Source of the DNA: Ascochyta rabiei
Taxonomy: Eukaryota; Ascomycota; Dothideomycetes; Pleosporales; Didymellaceae
NCBI RefSeq assembly: GCF_004011695.2
Contig: NC_082405.1
Span: forward strand, 2,417,001 to 2,481,000
Direction of reading: 5' to 3'
DNA: 64,000 nt
Below the pieces are notes generated by a model. It saw only the letters and a list, made by a program, of their open reading frames with translations. It ran no database searches and was not told the DNA's origin. The translations under genes were made by a program, and so were the position numbers. Shown here one piece after another: positions 1-12,078 of the stretch (position 1 is the stretch's first letter; each line of letters opens with the position of its first letter).

Positions 1-1549
1 ATCAGCAAGTTCGTATGTAGGATATACATCTTTGATTGAGGCGATATGGGTAATGCTCATAGGGTTGATAGCAGTGTCGGTGCTGCCATTTGAAGATCCA
101 TTCGGCATGGCATAATCATCAAGCTCATCTCCTAAAGATTCGGGCCGCACGTCGGAAAACGTCGTTGTTGGTGGAAGCTTAAGCAAGACCGTGAGGAAGG
201 TGTCTTGAAAGAAGATGGCTTGCCAGAGCTTGCGCCGCTGCTGTTTGTCGCTTCGTGAACAACGAGATGCTATGACATCTGGGTCTCGGTGTAGACCCAT
301 TGCATATGCTTGTCGTACTAGGACACCGCCGAATGCCCAGGCATCAGAAGCGTGATTGTCGTTCATAAGGAAATACCCTATAAGTACCATGGCCTGCAAC
401 GTCCTGACCGAAGCTCTGCTCAGGTACGACGACAATCTCAGGGCCTGCTGCGCCGCGGAAACGTAAAACTCCGCTATCTGCGCTCGTTCATGATTGGAAG
501 GTGTGTGAATGAACTGGGTACCCATAGCATACACCACAAAATGCAGGGCAACCACTACCGGGTCAGCAACCTGCCTCTCTTCTGGCGACATTGCCCAGAA
601 GCGCTCATAGTCAGCATAGAAGTTCCGCCGATGTATCATAGGATATACGGGATCTACAGCATCGAAATACTTATCGACAAGAATATCGGCTTGCTCCTTC
701 GCGGGCAATACACCCACAACTTCAGCTATGCCGCCGCGACTGGTCCAGTAGTTGGCGAAGGGATGTTCAGAGCCAAGGCCAAAGAATGGCTGTGGAGCTC
801 TGCTCGAAAATGGCACATTGGACAACAGAAACGGCGATGATCCAGACGACGAAAGAGACACGCTGCGATATTGCGCCCTTACTGGTGTTGGCACCTGAGC
901 ATGTGCCTGTCATGTGGGTCAGCCACTGCCAGTAAATTGGTCCGTGCATGTGGCATGTCCAAGCCATCCGCGTGCAGCCGAAGTGCCCAGGAACACCCGT
1001 TCATGCGGATCTGGTGTAACGGGAATAACAAGAAAATCGGACAATTACCTGAAGAGGAAGTGGATGAGACTGCGTGTCGCTGCCAAGCTGGAGTTGTGCG
1101 GGTTTCTGCTGCTGCTTTCTAGGTCGTCCCGAGTTACGCGCAGCGCCATCGCTGTAGGATTGCTTAGCAACGGCGTGCACGAATCGTGTACAGTGTAGTA
1201 TGCAACTCACCCATCTTGGGATGTTGCAATCAAGTTCGCTATGACTGAGTATTTACATACTGACTGTCTCTTGATGCACGCCAGACAATGAGGTCGACTG
1301 CGATCACACTGCGCGCAGTGTCAGTTTGGCGCTTTGTCGAAATTATGACACGGACAACTCATCAATACAGACGCCAGCAATTCGCAACGCAGGGACAAAA
1401 CATACTTTGGTCTTACGCTCGACGCATTCTTCGCAACTCAGAGTAGGTTTGTTTCTCTTCTGTTTCTTCTTCGGCGGTCCGCCGCCTGGCGTGAGCGAGG
1501 AGGATGACGCCTCGGGACTTGTTGAGGGATATACAGCCTCTTCCTTCAT
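1..1549 (-). CDS. Zn(II)2Cys6 fungal-specific transcription factor, C-terminus cut by window edge
   Basis: Nuclear DNA-binding regulator. Exon 1 is 1549-1406 (ATG, then MKEEAVYPST), exon 2 1308-1211, exon 3 1151-1049, exon 4 894 to beyond base 1. Introns of 97, 59 and 154 nt have GT-AG ends and keep the frame. The exon 1-2 join rebuilds a complete binuclear zinc cluster: CEEC, six residues, CDRSRPHC, two residues, C, six residues, C. It follows a Lys/Arg-rich stretch (KKKQKR). Exon 4 stays open to the edge and reads like the fungal transcription factor middle homology region, including YFDAVDPVYPMIHRRNF and AYAMGLHRDP. An upstream in-frame GTG at 1684 is not needed. Target genes cannot be read from the sequence. 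Domain identity is firm; splice sites are inferred. Confidence 0.88.
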
Positions 1550-2560
1550 GATGCGCTCGGCGCATGCGCCCTTACACTGTAACTGGCGGCACGGGAAGGA
1601 TGTCTGACACTGGCTGATACTGCATGGATGTGGCGCGAGGGCGCTGTGCAATGTGACGGGAATAAGTGGTGGTGTTGTTTCCACGAGCCCCAGAAGGTTT
1701 CCGAGGGATTGTCGTGGGGATTTTCGTGGGGAGATCCAGCCACGCCAAGACAGGTCACGGTGAGGTCTAGAACACGATGGTTATAAGTCCGTCAGCCGCT
1801 AGTTGCACGTCAATCCAGATGTTCAAGATGTGGAACTCAGACTTCTGGGTCATAGCACTAGGTGGCAGAAGAAGTGGGTGATTTGCGATGGAGTGGGCAA
1901 GGGAGATTGGCTGATGACGACTGCATGACTTAGCATGACATAGCATGTGTAGATTGGCTTTACCGACGTCAAGACCGGTATAGCCGGTGCGAAAACCGCT
2001 AAGATAGTTAGCTGATCTGAGAATAAAACCGGCGAGATTGCATCGCAATTGGTGTTGCCAGATGCTGTGTTGCAACTGTGCAGTACACGGGAACGATACA
2101 TGCGCAGACAACACAGCTATCGAGTAGGGTTGTGTAAGCGATTACCCACCTTTGTCACTAACCAACTTGTGACTTATCAAGAAAAAGTTAGTATCTATGC
2201 AACCTTTGAAATCCAAGAGAATGTGTTGTTCAAGTCAGTTATGACGTATGTGTTTATGTGATGAGATGAAAAACACAACCAGTGAGTGTGAGGAGATTGT
2301 CATGGAAAGCAAAGACTCGCATCACCACGCATGCATCATACCCATCGCCCAGCACAATCTTTAGGGATCTACAGGCATGTGTGCGTCCCAATACCTCGCC
2401 TTTCTACAGGGTCTCGTATCTGCCATGTTGTTCGTCGTAATACTCCACGCCTGTGCCAATCGAGACGTGGTCTGCTGCGTGAGAGTCGAGCCCTAGAGTC
2501 AGACAGCTCTTGCCAGCATAATATGTCAGGATCTAGGTTCTAAAAGAGCGTGCAAAGACT
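1550..2560. other. Intergenic, between two minus-strand genes
   Basis: Short overlapping ORFs on both strands lack ATG starts or family resemblance. The part next to 1549 should hold the promoter of the Zn2Cys6 gene and the part next to 2561 the AAA terminator. No RNA gene or repeat seen. Confidence 0.5.
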
Positions 2561-5500
2561 TTAGGTGTAGTGCAGCATGGCATCGCGGTATCCCTTGCCG
2601 CCTCGCATATCGTCTTCGAAAGCCTCAGCAACCTCTAGAACACGCTTAATGTGCTCCATGCCGAAGGCGGCGCCCTCGGACAGTGCGATGGATTGGCCGG
2701 TTTTGACCGTGTTCTTGATCTGTAGAAGGCTGTTAGTGAGGCTACAAGAGTTTGTAGTAAGGATACACACCTGGCGTCCATTCATGTTCTTTTTGCTCAA
2801 CTCGTCAAAGTCCAGCTCTTTGAAAGGCTTCTTCTCGCTCCGATCCTTCCCCTTCCCTTCTTGAAGTTCCTCCATCGCCATCTTCTCTACCTTGCCCACG
2901 TGGTGTTGCCAGATCTTCTTCCTCGCTGGCGGCTTCAGGTTCTCGTACCGAATACCCATATGGATACGGCTTTGGAACGCCTCATCGAAGGTCTCGACAC
3001 GGTTTGTGGTCAGAAAAAGGATGCCTTGGTAGTATTCTGTAAGCCTAAGAAACACCGAGACAAGGCTGTTGCGGTGAATATCATGCGGCTGGCGCGCTTC
3101 AAGGAAGACATCAGCTTCATCAAGAAGTAAGATGGCGCCCCAAGAGTGCGTTATGTCCATGATGCGATTGAGATCACGCTCCAGACTGCCGGAGTTGGTG
3201 CCAAGCTCGCCGGCTGAGACGGCATACAGAGGGCACTTGAGGTATTCTGCAATGGACTCGCCGGTAAGAGTTTTACCAACTCCTGGAGGGCCGTGGAGCA
3301 CAACGTTCAGCCCTTTGCCTTTGCCTTGGATAACATCGTCAATTGTCCGAGCAGCATTGAAGCGATGTGATGAGACGAGACCTTTCAAATTAGATTTAAC
3401 GCGGTCGGGCAGAACAAGGGATTCGAAGGCTTCAGCGTTCCATTGTATCTCTTCGATACCGGAAAGAGAAAATTCCAGCCAGAGTTTCTCAGAGAAGGCA
3501 AAGCCGAGGACTACGGGTGAAGCGATGAGAAGCTCTTCCTCGGTGAAGATGTGGCGCGCCATATGACCATCTTCGTCCATCTCGAGCTTCGACGTAGCGT
3601 TTTCTCCGACACCGTTCTCGGCATCGACCTGACTCTGGAATACTGTGATGGGATGCTTCTTGCCTTTGCTGTCTTTCCACAAAACAACGCGTAATGGGTC
3701 CTTCTCAGGTCTCTCGCTACCTGACAGGTCTCCATCATCCTCTTCATTCGAGTAGCAGCAATCGTCGCTCACTTCCTGTTCCTCATCTTCCCGGTCCAGC
3801 TCGTCTTGTTTGATGTAAGACAGTGGGTAGTTTGGCTGTATTCGGCGAAAAATCGCAGGATCGATCATGACACGGCCGTTAATGTTGAACTTGGCGATTG
3901 TGTTCTTAACCTTCATGTAAGCGATACCCTTCTGTAGACGGTAGCTCATCCCTTGAAGCGCAACAAATTTCTTGCCTCGCTCGATGAGTTGCTTCTGAAT
4001 ATTCTGCTTCGTAGTCAGTTGCTGGTCGCCTTCGTTGCTTATACTCCTTCCTTACCTTCAGATCTTTGTGATACTCCAACGGGTACGCGACAAGACTGGT
4101 GATCTTTTTGTGCCCCTTGAAAGCCTTGATTTCAGTTTGATGATCTCCGAAACCAAAGACTTTACCATCATACTCAAGATAGCGACCGTTGATCATCCAG
4201 GACTTGGCCCCACTCAGCCAACTCTCGTACTCAAAACACTGGTCGACCTTGAAACATCTCGGATCATCTTTGTTACCGTATGTGGGCGTATAGACAATCG
4301 TATCCGGTTTGAACAGTGCCCAGCACAAGTCGTATGTAATAGTGCCCGCCTTGAGCAGGGGCTTCAACGCCTTCCGAGTCGCAGCAAAGTCCTCATCGAT
4401 GTAGCCCAGTAGTAATTTGCATTGAGCAATCTCTTGCGTGAGCTTCTTTCGATCCTTGGATTTTCTCGTGCGTTTCAGTTTGGGCTTCATAGTATGTTTG
4501 ACATACTGCTTGATTTCGTTGTAGTGATGGAACAGCGTATGAGGGTCAACTTCGGGAGTATCCTCAACGAGACTAACGTTCTTGCACTCTTTCAAAATAA
4601 CCTGAAGTGCACTTCTCAGAGCTTTTGACTTGATGTCCACAAGCGTCTCATGATGCTTGCCTTCCCAGTTGAACCTTCGCCGTACAGTGAAAACACATTC
4701 GAACTCATCCTTTTGGTCGGCCGTACTTTCAATGAGCTTGTAATCACGGAGCTTGGTATCCCACACCTGGTCAATGCGCTTGAACTCATGTGCGTTCTTT
4801 TTGGCTAGCGACTTGGGTAACCGCGGTGTGATACCAACTGTGGCAGCATTCGTAGCAGCGAGTTGTTCCGTCTTGAGGCTCCGCAAGATAGCATCCATCT
4901 TTGCTACTTGCGTGTTAATATCATCCCCAGGAACCGGAAATTCAAGGATTACACCCGGAGAAAGGGGCGCGTCTTCGCTTTCGGATGCAGACGCAACGAA
5001 TTCCACAAGCTTCTTGACTCTGCGTTTTGTCTTGGCCCTTTTGCGTTCTGCCTTCACGTCGTCGGAAGTAGAGTCTGAGTCGCTGCTGGAAGAGGTGTTG
5101 GAGGATAACTCAGACTCATCATCATCGCTAGAGGTCTCATTTCTCTTCGACTTCCTCTTGGATTTTGATTTGGCTTTGTGGGTCTTATGACTGCTTCTCC
5201 GTGTTCTGTTGCCATCCGTCTCAGAATCTGAGGTCGTATCTAAGCCCGACTCGATCGAGGTTCCGCAAGTATCGTCGCTTGAGTCGTCACTCAGATCTGC
5301 CTTCTTGATCCTTCTCTTGCTCTTCCTCTTCTTCAACTTTGCTTTGATCTTGCTCCTGCGAGTTTCCTGCGTCTTTACGGCTGCTTTACGTTTCTTCTTA
5401 CGCTTGCCTTTTTCGTGGTCGACACTGTTCTCGGATTCACTCTCTGCATCGCGAGTGTCACTATCAGACGACTCTGTGTTCTTAGGCTTCGAGGTCTTTG

Positions 5501-5843
5501 ACGATTTCTTTGCTGGCTTGTTCTTCTCAGTCCTCACTTTTTTGGCACCAGTAGCAGCGATTGTAACTTTGCTTTCTTCGTTGACGGTGGGAGGCGATGG
5601 TGGCGGCGCAATCATTGATTCTGGTTCACTGTTTGGCGTTGTTTCAGCTACTTGAATCTCAGTTTGGTCTTGATTGGTCTCCATATTAGATCCTTCTAAA
5701 AAGATATGGTCCATCTCTGAGGTCACTGAAGGAGTGGGGAGAACGATGGGCGAGGAGTTCAAACTTTCTGACAGTTTAACCTCCACTGGACGAGGTAGCG
5801 AAGAAGTCTTCGGGGTGGAATCTGTGCTCTCTGAATGATTCAT
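2561..5843 (-). CDS. AAA+ ATPase with DUF7025-type N-terminal region
   Basis: Exons 5843-4056, 4003-2771 and 2719-2561 encode 1059 aa. Introns are 52 nt (4055-4004) and 51 nt (2770-2720); the second is a multiple of three with no stop, so it reads through if retained. Residues about 1-270 are low-complexity: Ser/Glu patches alternating with Lys/Arg runs, probably disordered and nuclear. The middle (about 330-800) resembles the domain found before AAA modules in many Pezizomycotina proteins (RYLEYDGKVFGFG, ALQGMSYRLQKGIAY). The ATPase has Walker A GPPGVGKT near 824-831 and Walker B ILLLDEAD near 877-884, then a sensor segment FLTTNRVETFDEAF. Members of this family are mostly uncharacterised; remodelling of a protein complex is the generic inference and the substrate is unknown. 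Confidence 0.9.
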
Positions 5844-7166
5844 AGATTGTAGAATGGGTAAGCTTGAAGCTCAGCTGAGAATCGAACTTGTGGCTGTTTG
5901 CTTAATTGTTTAGCGAAGCATTTTGAACTTGGTTGAATGTGAAGAAGTTGAGTAGTTAAAACTGTACAGTGCAACGAGAAGCACAGGCTCAAACAAACCT
6001 TTTATCTGCCGGAAGTATGGATGGCTATCTGATCCGCTTCGGGCAGCTTCTGCCTTCGCTTCCGCCCTTGATGGGTATCTGACTTTGGGGAAGGCTCCAG
6101 CAGAGTGCTGTCCTGCAAAGGTATTGGTACGTGACGCCCCCTCAGGTAGTCAAGATTTCGAGTAATATGGAGGCACAAGACTGAAAAGTCTCGAGAGTAC
6201 ACAGTTCCCCGCTTCTCCACCTGTCATTGCAGTTATATAGGCTGCTGAGCTTGAGCCTCATGCAAGTGCAGACAGATCGCACGTCAGAGATCCTAGGCAA
6301 AAATTGGGAAATACACGACAGCGTGCATCTGCAACGTGGATTGATCGGTGGTGATCGAGTGGTGTTAGGCAGAGCGATATACAAGGCTACCGGTGAACTT
6401 AGGGCGAATCCGATGTTGCGTGGCTTCAGCCTTGCCGAAGCGCGGTTGATATGCCCTTGGTTCTGAAGCTTGGTGGTAAGACTTCTACTTGAACATTGAT
6501 TCACAATAGCAATGTTCGCTCTCCGAACCTATTTTAACGGGACTTTTGACCTGTTCTTATGGTACATTATCACAGCGGTCCGCAAGGTTGTACGTTGCGT
6601 TGCGGCTTGACATCCTAAATGTACACGAAACGTGTACGCATCTCTGTTTGCGGCATGCTGATTTGAGATGGAAGCCGACGCACTTGGTGGTTACACACGA
6701 AGTGATGGTGATCGAGTCCACTGGTCGCAGTGATGCGTGAGACGACGCTAACGACTCGAAGCGAGCAGTGCTGACGGAAGGTGCATGTGAGCATCGCCTC
6801 ACTTTCAAGCACAGAAGCACAGCACTCGAGCTTTTGGTCGTCGGCTTTAGCTTGCCGGGCGCGTAACCTCAGCATTTTTGCTACAGTATATCATGTAAAA
6901 TTGCTGCTGAAATGGTATATCTAAAGTATGGCAAAACACAGTCGTCCCAGTCAAAGCTGAACCGTGCTCACTAGCACGTGCGCCCTGACACTCCGCGCCT
7001 TCAATGCATCCTGCAAGCTACAGCATATACACGTAGATGCTTCGTGCACTTATCTGATACGCCGCATCACTTTCTGATGGTATTTTCCTCAACACACCAG
7101 CGCCAAAGCCTCGTTCTCCAGTCTGTGTGTTGAAGATCACGCGCGCTGCCAGCAACTTTGTGCATC
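5844..7166. other. Intergenic, 1.3 kb
   Basis: Upstream of the AAA gene and downstream of the PTEN-like gene. The small ORFs here do not resemble known proteins. No tRNA, strong repeat or mobile element recognised. Confidence 0.5.
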
Positions 7167-9090
7167 TCAATTTGAGAGCTTACTCCTTCCCACGTGGCCA
7201 AGTCCATGTTCCTTCGCATCCTTCATCTCGCCTTCTGGCTTCCCGTCGGGTAGGTCGCCCGTCGAAGCTGCGCCAGACACGTGGTACTTCACGTTGTCGA
7301 TGATCTTTTCTACATGACGCGTGCCTTTGTGCGAACCTACAGAGGGTGGTCTCGAGTGCGCCGCTGAGCCCTCGGGCTGACTTGTCAAGATGGGTTGCGA
7401 GGCTGTCGCCTGCGGCCCTTTGCTGTTCCCGCTAGTTTCCAGACTTGTCCTTGCACTTGTGGAATATTGAAGGACTTCCTCGCCATTAGGACCGTGTGAT
7501 CGGACATCTCTGGTATCGCTATCATCGCTCTCGCCACTGTTCCGGCGGCCAGGCATCCTGATGGCGGTTTTGTTTTGCTCATTCGCGCTTTTGATAGCAT
7601 CTGTATGGGTAAGATCGACCTCTGAATCGTCTGGGCTTGAGATACGCAAGCCAAGATCCTTGCCTTCACTCGGCTCGACACCTTTTGTGCCTTTCCAGTC
7701 TGTAGGGCCTGTCTGCCGAACTTCCTCGCCTTCCTTGGGCTCGGTAATGACAACGCCAGGTCGCCCATCCTCAGCATTGAGCGCGCGCCACACGACAGCA
7801 ATGTGCTCAAATGCCTGCGTACCTTTGCGAGATGAACCTTTTATACCATCCATTGCATCCCAGTTGATCTCGAAGACGCCTGAATCGTCCGCCATGCCAT
7901 TTTTCTCCGCGCCATTTCCTTCAAAGAACGTGTTGAACCAGACATGTGCGACCGCCGTGACCATGGTAAGATCAAACGCAGCCTTGCTGCGACGCTCGAC
8001 GTCAATGTTCATGTCGTTCGTTGGCAGCACGACTCGCTTCGAAGGTCGGAAGACAACGTCGCCCGTGCCTGGGAGGAGACTTTCTTTGGAGCTCACCTGA
8101 GGGGTTGCAGTACCGTCTGCGTCACGAGTTACTTCCAGCGACGAGCTGCTGGCATTCTGAGAAGTGTCTTTGTTGCCGTCTTGCTGCGCGTTGGCCTTGC
8201 CAGATGAGCCACTCAGTCCATTCTTGTACATGACCTCATGCACTGCTTGTGCCATGCCCGTTGTCTTGACCTCGCCTCTCACAACCTCTCGCTCTTCCGT
8301 TGTGAATGTGTGGAAATTCTTGATGAGCTTACCATCCTCGACGAAGCCTTCAATCTGAATCTTGACGCCATCTCTCAGGCCCCAGCAGTGTACTTCCAAC
8401 ACTTCGACTTGTCTCTCCACGTACATCTTGCCATGCTTCGCCCAGCGGTCCACATATGTGAGCCACCGCAGCTGACTGGGTATGCTGACTCCCTTGTAGC
8501 CCATTCCTGGTCGCATGCGCCGCTCGGTAAATCGTTGTAGAGCCTTCTCCATCGGCCAGCCTTCCTCACTCATCAAGTAGCTGCAGCTTGCTGTACCTGA
8601 TCTGCCTTTTCCGGCTTTACAATGTACGACCACTACGCGCCCCTCCTTCTCCTTCAACCAGTTGCGCATACTGGCCATGATGTTCGGTATGAGGGCGAAG
8701 GGGGGTGGATGGTGGTCAGGGAAAGGGTAGTGGTATACGCGATTGTAGACTTCGCTGTCTGGATAGCCAGTGCCCTCAGCGCGGAACTCCCATATTGCCC
8801 AATTATCGCCATGCTTCGAGTCGAGGAACTTTACAAGGGAGTCGAGAGGGTTTCGGTATGCGCGCTGGGGATAGGTGCCGCTGGGGCCTGATGTAGCAAT
8901 GACTAAGAGAGGTCAGGTTGGTGTTCGGTATGAACAGTAAGGCTCCGTACTGTTGTCTGTAACATAGCACAGGTCAAGACCAGCTTCAGCGTGCCTGGCG
9001 CGGGGGCCAGCTACAATCTGTCTCAATATTGAGGCCTGATGGCATGTCAGCCTATGTCGCAGAGCGCACCATCCTCCTGCCACATACCAT
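7167..9090 (-). CDS. PTEN-like phosphatidylinositol-3,4,5-trisphosphate 3-phosphatase
   Basis: Removes the 3-phosphate of PI(3,4,5)P3 and opposes PI3-kinase signalling at the plasma membrane (family knowledge; fungal TEP1/PTEN). Exons 9090-9088, 9035-8951 and 8902-7167 give 607 aa. The N-terminus reads M, then ASILRQIVAGPR, GLDLCYVTDNIIATSGP and AYRNPLDSLVKFLDSKHG, following the PTEN phosphatase fold. The acid loop is YPFPDHHPPP and the catalytic loop HCKAGKGRSGT, with Cys at residue 124, the same number as in human PTEN. A C2-like region follows (about 165-330) and then a long charged, probably disordered tail to residue 607. Exon 1 is only the ATG, followed by a 52-nt intron with GTATGT, GCTGAC and CAG. 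Fungal PTENs vary in tail length. Confidence 0.9.
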
Positions 9091-10362
9091 TGTGAAGCGT
9101 GGAAGGTATATGTTCACTTCTTAGGAGGCCTTCGCGCTACATGCCGAGTCCTGACGTTTGAGTGAATCACGCCTTCCTGATTCCTGGTTTGAAGCTTGGA
9201 CCGTTAACGACGTCATCCCTGTCTGGCTCGCTAGCGGGACAACAAGCTTTCAGAAGCGTGAACCCTGCGTCTCCGTGGACTCTCCACACTAATTAAACCC
9301 CACCGTGTTTTGCCTCACCAACGTAAACGTGCTTGACTGTCTGAGGACGGGGCTCGCATTCCTCGTTTTTGCTGTCCTTTCTATTTTGTTTGCGATGCTC
9401 TGAAGAGCCTCTGCTGTTTGCGAAAAGGAGGCTCAGGATGCCGTGTTTCCGAGACCCAGCAATTCGCCGTGGCAGTATTGCGAGGCTTGCCGTGTTATCC
9501 GAATGAACCAGATAATGTCTCACTGCGTACTTGACGACAGACTGCGCTCCGATTGAATTGACATTGAATGGGCACAATCCCAACTATGAACAATGCATGT
9601 TTGTCGAGTGGTCAACGTTATGTCTTCTCATAGCTCCGTACAGCTCATGAACAATGCTATTGTTTCTATCTCTATGCAGAACCATGCATAATTTGCGCAT
9701 TCCAGCAACCAACTCTATTCACACTTGCCCTTAAACATCACGTCTGTTCAAATAAAGCGATCGAAATCTTACCTCTCACAAAGGCCTATTCCTTACACAT
9801 TAATGACCTACAAAGGTTGCACATAATTACAGTGACTCCATCCGTGAGTTAAGAGCTGAATTGGTGTACTCTCAGCGACTCTTCCAGCTTGAATAAAGAT
9901 TAGCCCTCGGTCACTAAGGTATGTCTCTGCACATGGTTCAAACTCAAGGTGAGTACTACGCACCTTTTAAGGGGCATAGCTTATGAAGTTCGCTATTGAG
10001 TGAACACGGCGACTTAAAGTAAACTCCTGATCCATCTTCACCTCATCTTGGTCTCATCACTAAAACTTTGCGTTAGCCGCACCAATAGATGTTACGCTCA
10101 TGGGTGTAAGCTGAAGGGTGAGTGACGCGACTTACGTTTAGCTAAGCTCAAAAAGAGCCAAGAAGTAGGGCGGCTGCAGCCAGTATCACCTGTGCGCTGT
10201 AAGAGAAAAACTGTTGTCAAGGGGAAGCTGAATGTTGATTGATACACCTGTTATTATACGAGTCGCCTCCCCCAACTTTTCTGGTCGCAACGCTCCAAGC
10301 TTCTTCAACCTAACACTCTCCGTTCTCCAACGCACTGCTCCACGCCTTTTCAACTCGACGCC
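9091..10362. other. Intergenic, 1.3 kb
   Basis: No convincing gene. The reading frame at 9293-9583 on the minus strand begins at TTG and resembles nothing known. From about 10250 to 10362 the plus strand becomes pyrimidine-rich (CTCC/TTC tracts), typical of a fungal 5' UTR in front of an ATG. Confidence 0.45.
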
Positions 10363-10566
10363 ATGGACGATCTGACCGACCTCAAGACCTACAATGATTC
10401 CAAACGCCTCCACATTGGCAATTCTCAAGACGACCGGGAGATCACAGCGACATGGCACAATCGAAATACTCGAGGCCGATCAGATGCGAGCAAGGGAACC
10501 ATTAAGTATTTCATCAGAGATACGGATACCTTCTCGAAGAGGGGACAGATAGTCCCTTGCTGGTAA
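10363..10566 (+). CDS. Possible small protein, 67 aa, unrecognised
   Basis: ATG in a good context (GACGCCATGG) after a pyrimidine-rich leader; the product is hydrophilic (begins MDDLTDLKTYND). No domain recognised. A possible donor (GTAAAG at 10564) and acceptor (TTTCCAG near 10617) overlap the stop, but joining them ends the frame at once. It may be a short real gene, an upstream ORF of a non-coding transcript, or chance. Confidence 0.25.
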   Translation: MDDLTDLKTYNDSKRLHIGNSQDDREITATWHNRNTRGRSDASKGTIKYFIRDTDTFSKRGQIVPCW

Positions 10567-10991
10567 AGACCACTCGTAGCAGTGCAGCACGTGATGACTG
10601 GAATACGCTCTTTCCAGAAGGGCAACAAGCTCGAGTCTACAGTGAAGGCTCGACACCAGTCTGCATTGCGGCAGCAGGCACGCAGCCGAAGCCATCTAAC
10701 TAGTAAAGGACTCAGAACGATGACGAGGTACCTACACCTGGGTATTGTATAAGCGGCAGCCCCTCAAACGTACTGCTGGAGGTCTTGGCGCTGATTTCAG
10801 CTGCGTTTCAGATTCAAGAGACGTCGCTGTAGTCTTTTGATACTATGCTAGGTTGCAGGTTTTTATAATAGATAGCATTGAATACCTTCTGTATTGTCAA
10901 GGACAGCCTAGGTGTTGGCTTGCAGCCGGCTGTTTTTGCAACGCGAGAGACGCGCTAGTACGGTAAGCTTGCGCATGGACCACCGCCCTGC
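10567..10991. other. Intergenic, upstream of the macro-domain gene
   Basis: About 425 bases without a supported gene; it should carry the promoter of the plus-strand gene at 10992. Confidence 0.45.
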
Positions 10992-12078
10992 ATGAGCTCC
11001 AGTACGAAGTACCTCGTACACGCCGACGCTTCCCTTTTCCAACCACAGCATACGTGCATGTTTCGTTACCTCACCAAACGCGCAATGACAAGTGCTTATT
11101 ACCTCGCGAAGCCTCCTAGTAGCCCCTTCAGTGGCCAGTCGCAAATGGCGTCCTCCGTTCCACTCGACGAGATACCGACCTTGACTCTTCTGTATAAGCT
11201 TAAGAAGATCGAACCCGCCGCAGACAGCGCTTCAACATACAAGCCAAATGCTACATACAACGACCGGATCAGCATTATCCGTCAAGACATCACCACGCTC
11301 GCTGTAGATTCCATCGTGAACGCTGCGAATACGTCATTGCTTGGAGGAGGAGGCGTGGACGGCGCAATTCACCGCGCGGCAGGTCCTGAGCTGCTAGACG
11401 AGTGCGGTACGCTCGGTGGCTGCGAAACCGGCAGTGCCAAGATCACGGACGGCTACGAATTGCCCGCCGACAAGATCATACATGCTGTTGGGCCAATCTA
11501 CTGGAACAAGAGCAAGGACGAGGCAGCAAGACTACTAGCAAAGTGCTATACAACCAGTCTGCAACTGGCTGTTAACAATGAATGCAAGAGCATTGCGTTT
11601 TCGGCATTGAGTACAGGCGTGTATGGATATCCCAGCGGCGAAGCAAGTTTGGTAGCGTTGGAAACTGTTCGCAAGTTCCTTGAAGAGGGAGAAAAGGCAG
11701 ACAAGCTCGATCGCGTCGTCTTCTGCAACTTTTTGCAAAAAGACGAGGATGCCTATTTCAAGAACATACCGTAAGCGAAACCTGGCTTGCGTTACCTGCT
11801 TGTACTAACGCATATATAGAACATTCTTCCCTCCTATCACAGAGGTCCATGCCAATGCTGACAACGGTTGTACGGAGGATGAGGAGGAGCACACCACCGA
11901 AGCAATCACCGAGATCCTTTCCCAGCTCCCTGATGCTCCAACTGATGAGCCTGTGGACATCGACGACGCCAAACTACCTTCGCAGAAGAAACAGAAGACG
12001 GAAGAGGTGTTGGACGATGATTTTGTCGTCGTCAACAAGGAAACAACGGACGGCGCAAAGCCAAAGGCGGAGCTTTGA
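10992..12078 (+). CDS. Macro domain protein (ADP-ribose / O-acetyl-ADP-ribose hydrolase type)
   Basis: Exons 10992-11770 and 11820-12078 give 345 aa. The 49-nt intron has GTAAGC, a perfect TACTAAC branch site and TAG. The macro domain covers about residues 91-255: VNAANTSLLGGGGVDGAIH is the ADP-ribose binding and catalytic loop of the MacroD/YmdB class, followed by IIHAVGP and FSALSTGVYGYP. This class removes ADP-ribose from acidic residues or deacetylates O-acetyl-ADP-ribose. The C-terminal tail after the intron is acidic (DEEEHTTE) with a Lys-rich end. Start choice is uncertain: in-frame ATGs lie at 10992, 11058, 11085 and 11145. The upstream ones would add a basic segment (MFRYLTKRAM) that could be a mitochondrial presequence. 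Confidence 0.9.
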
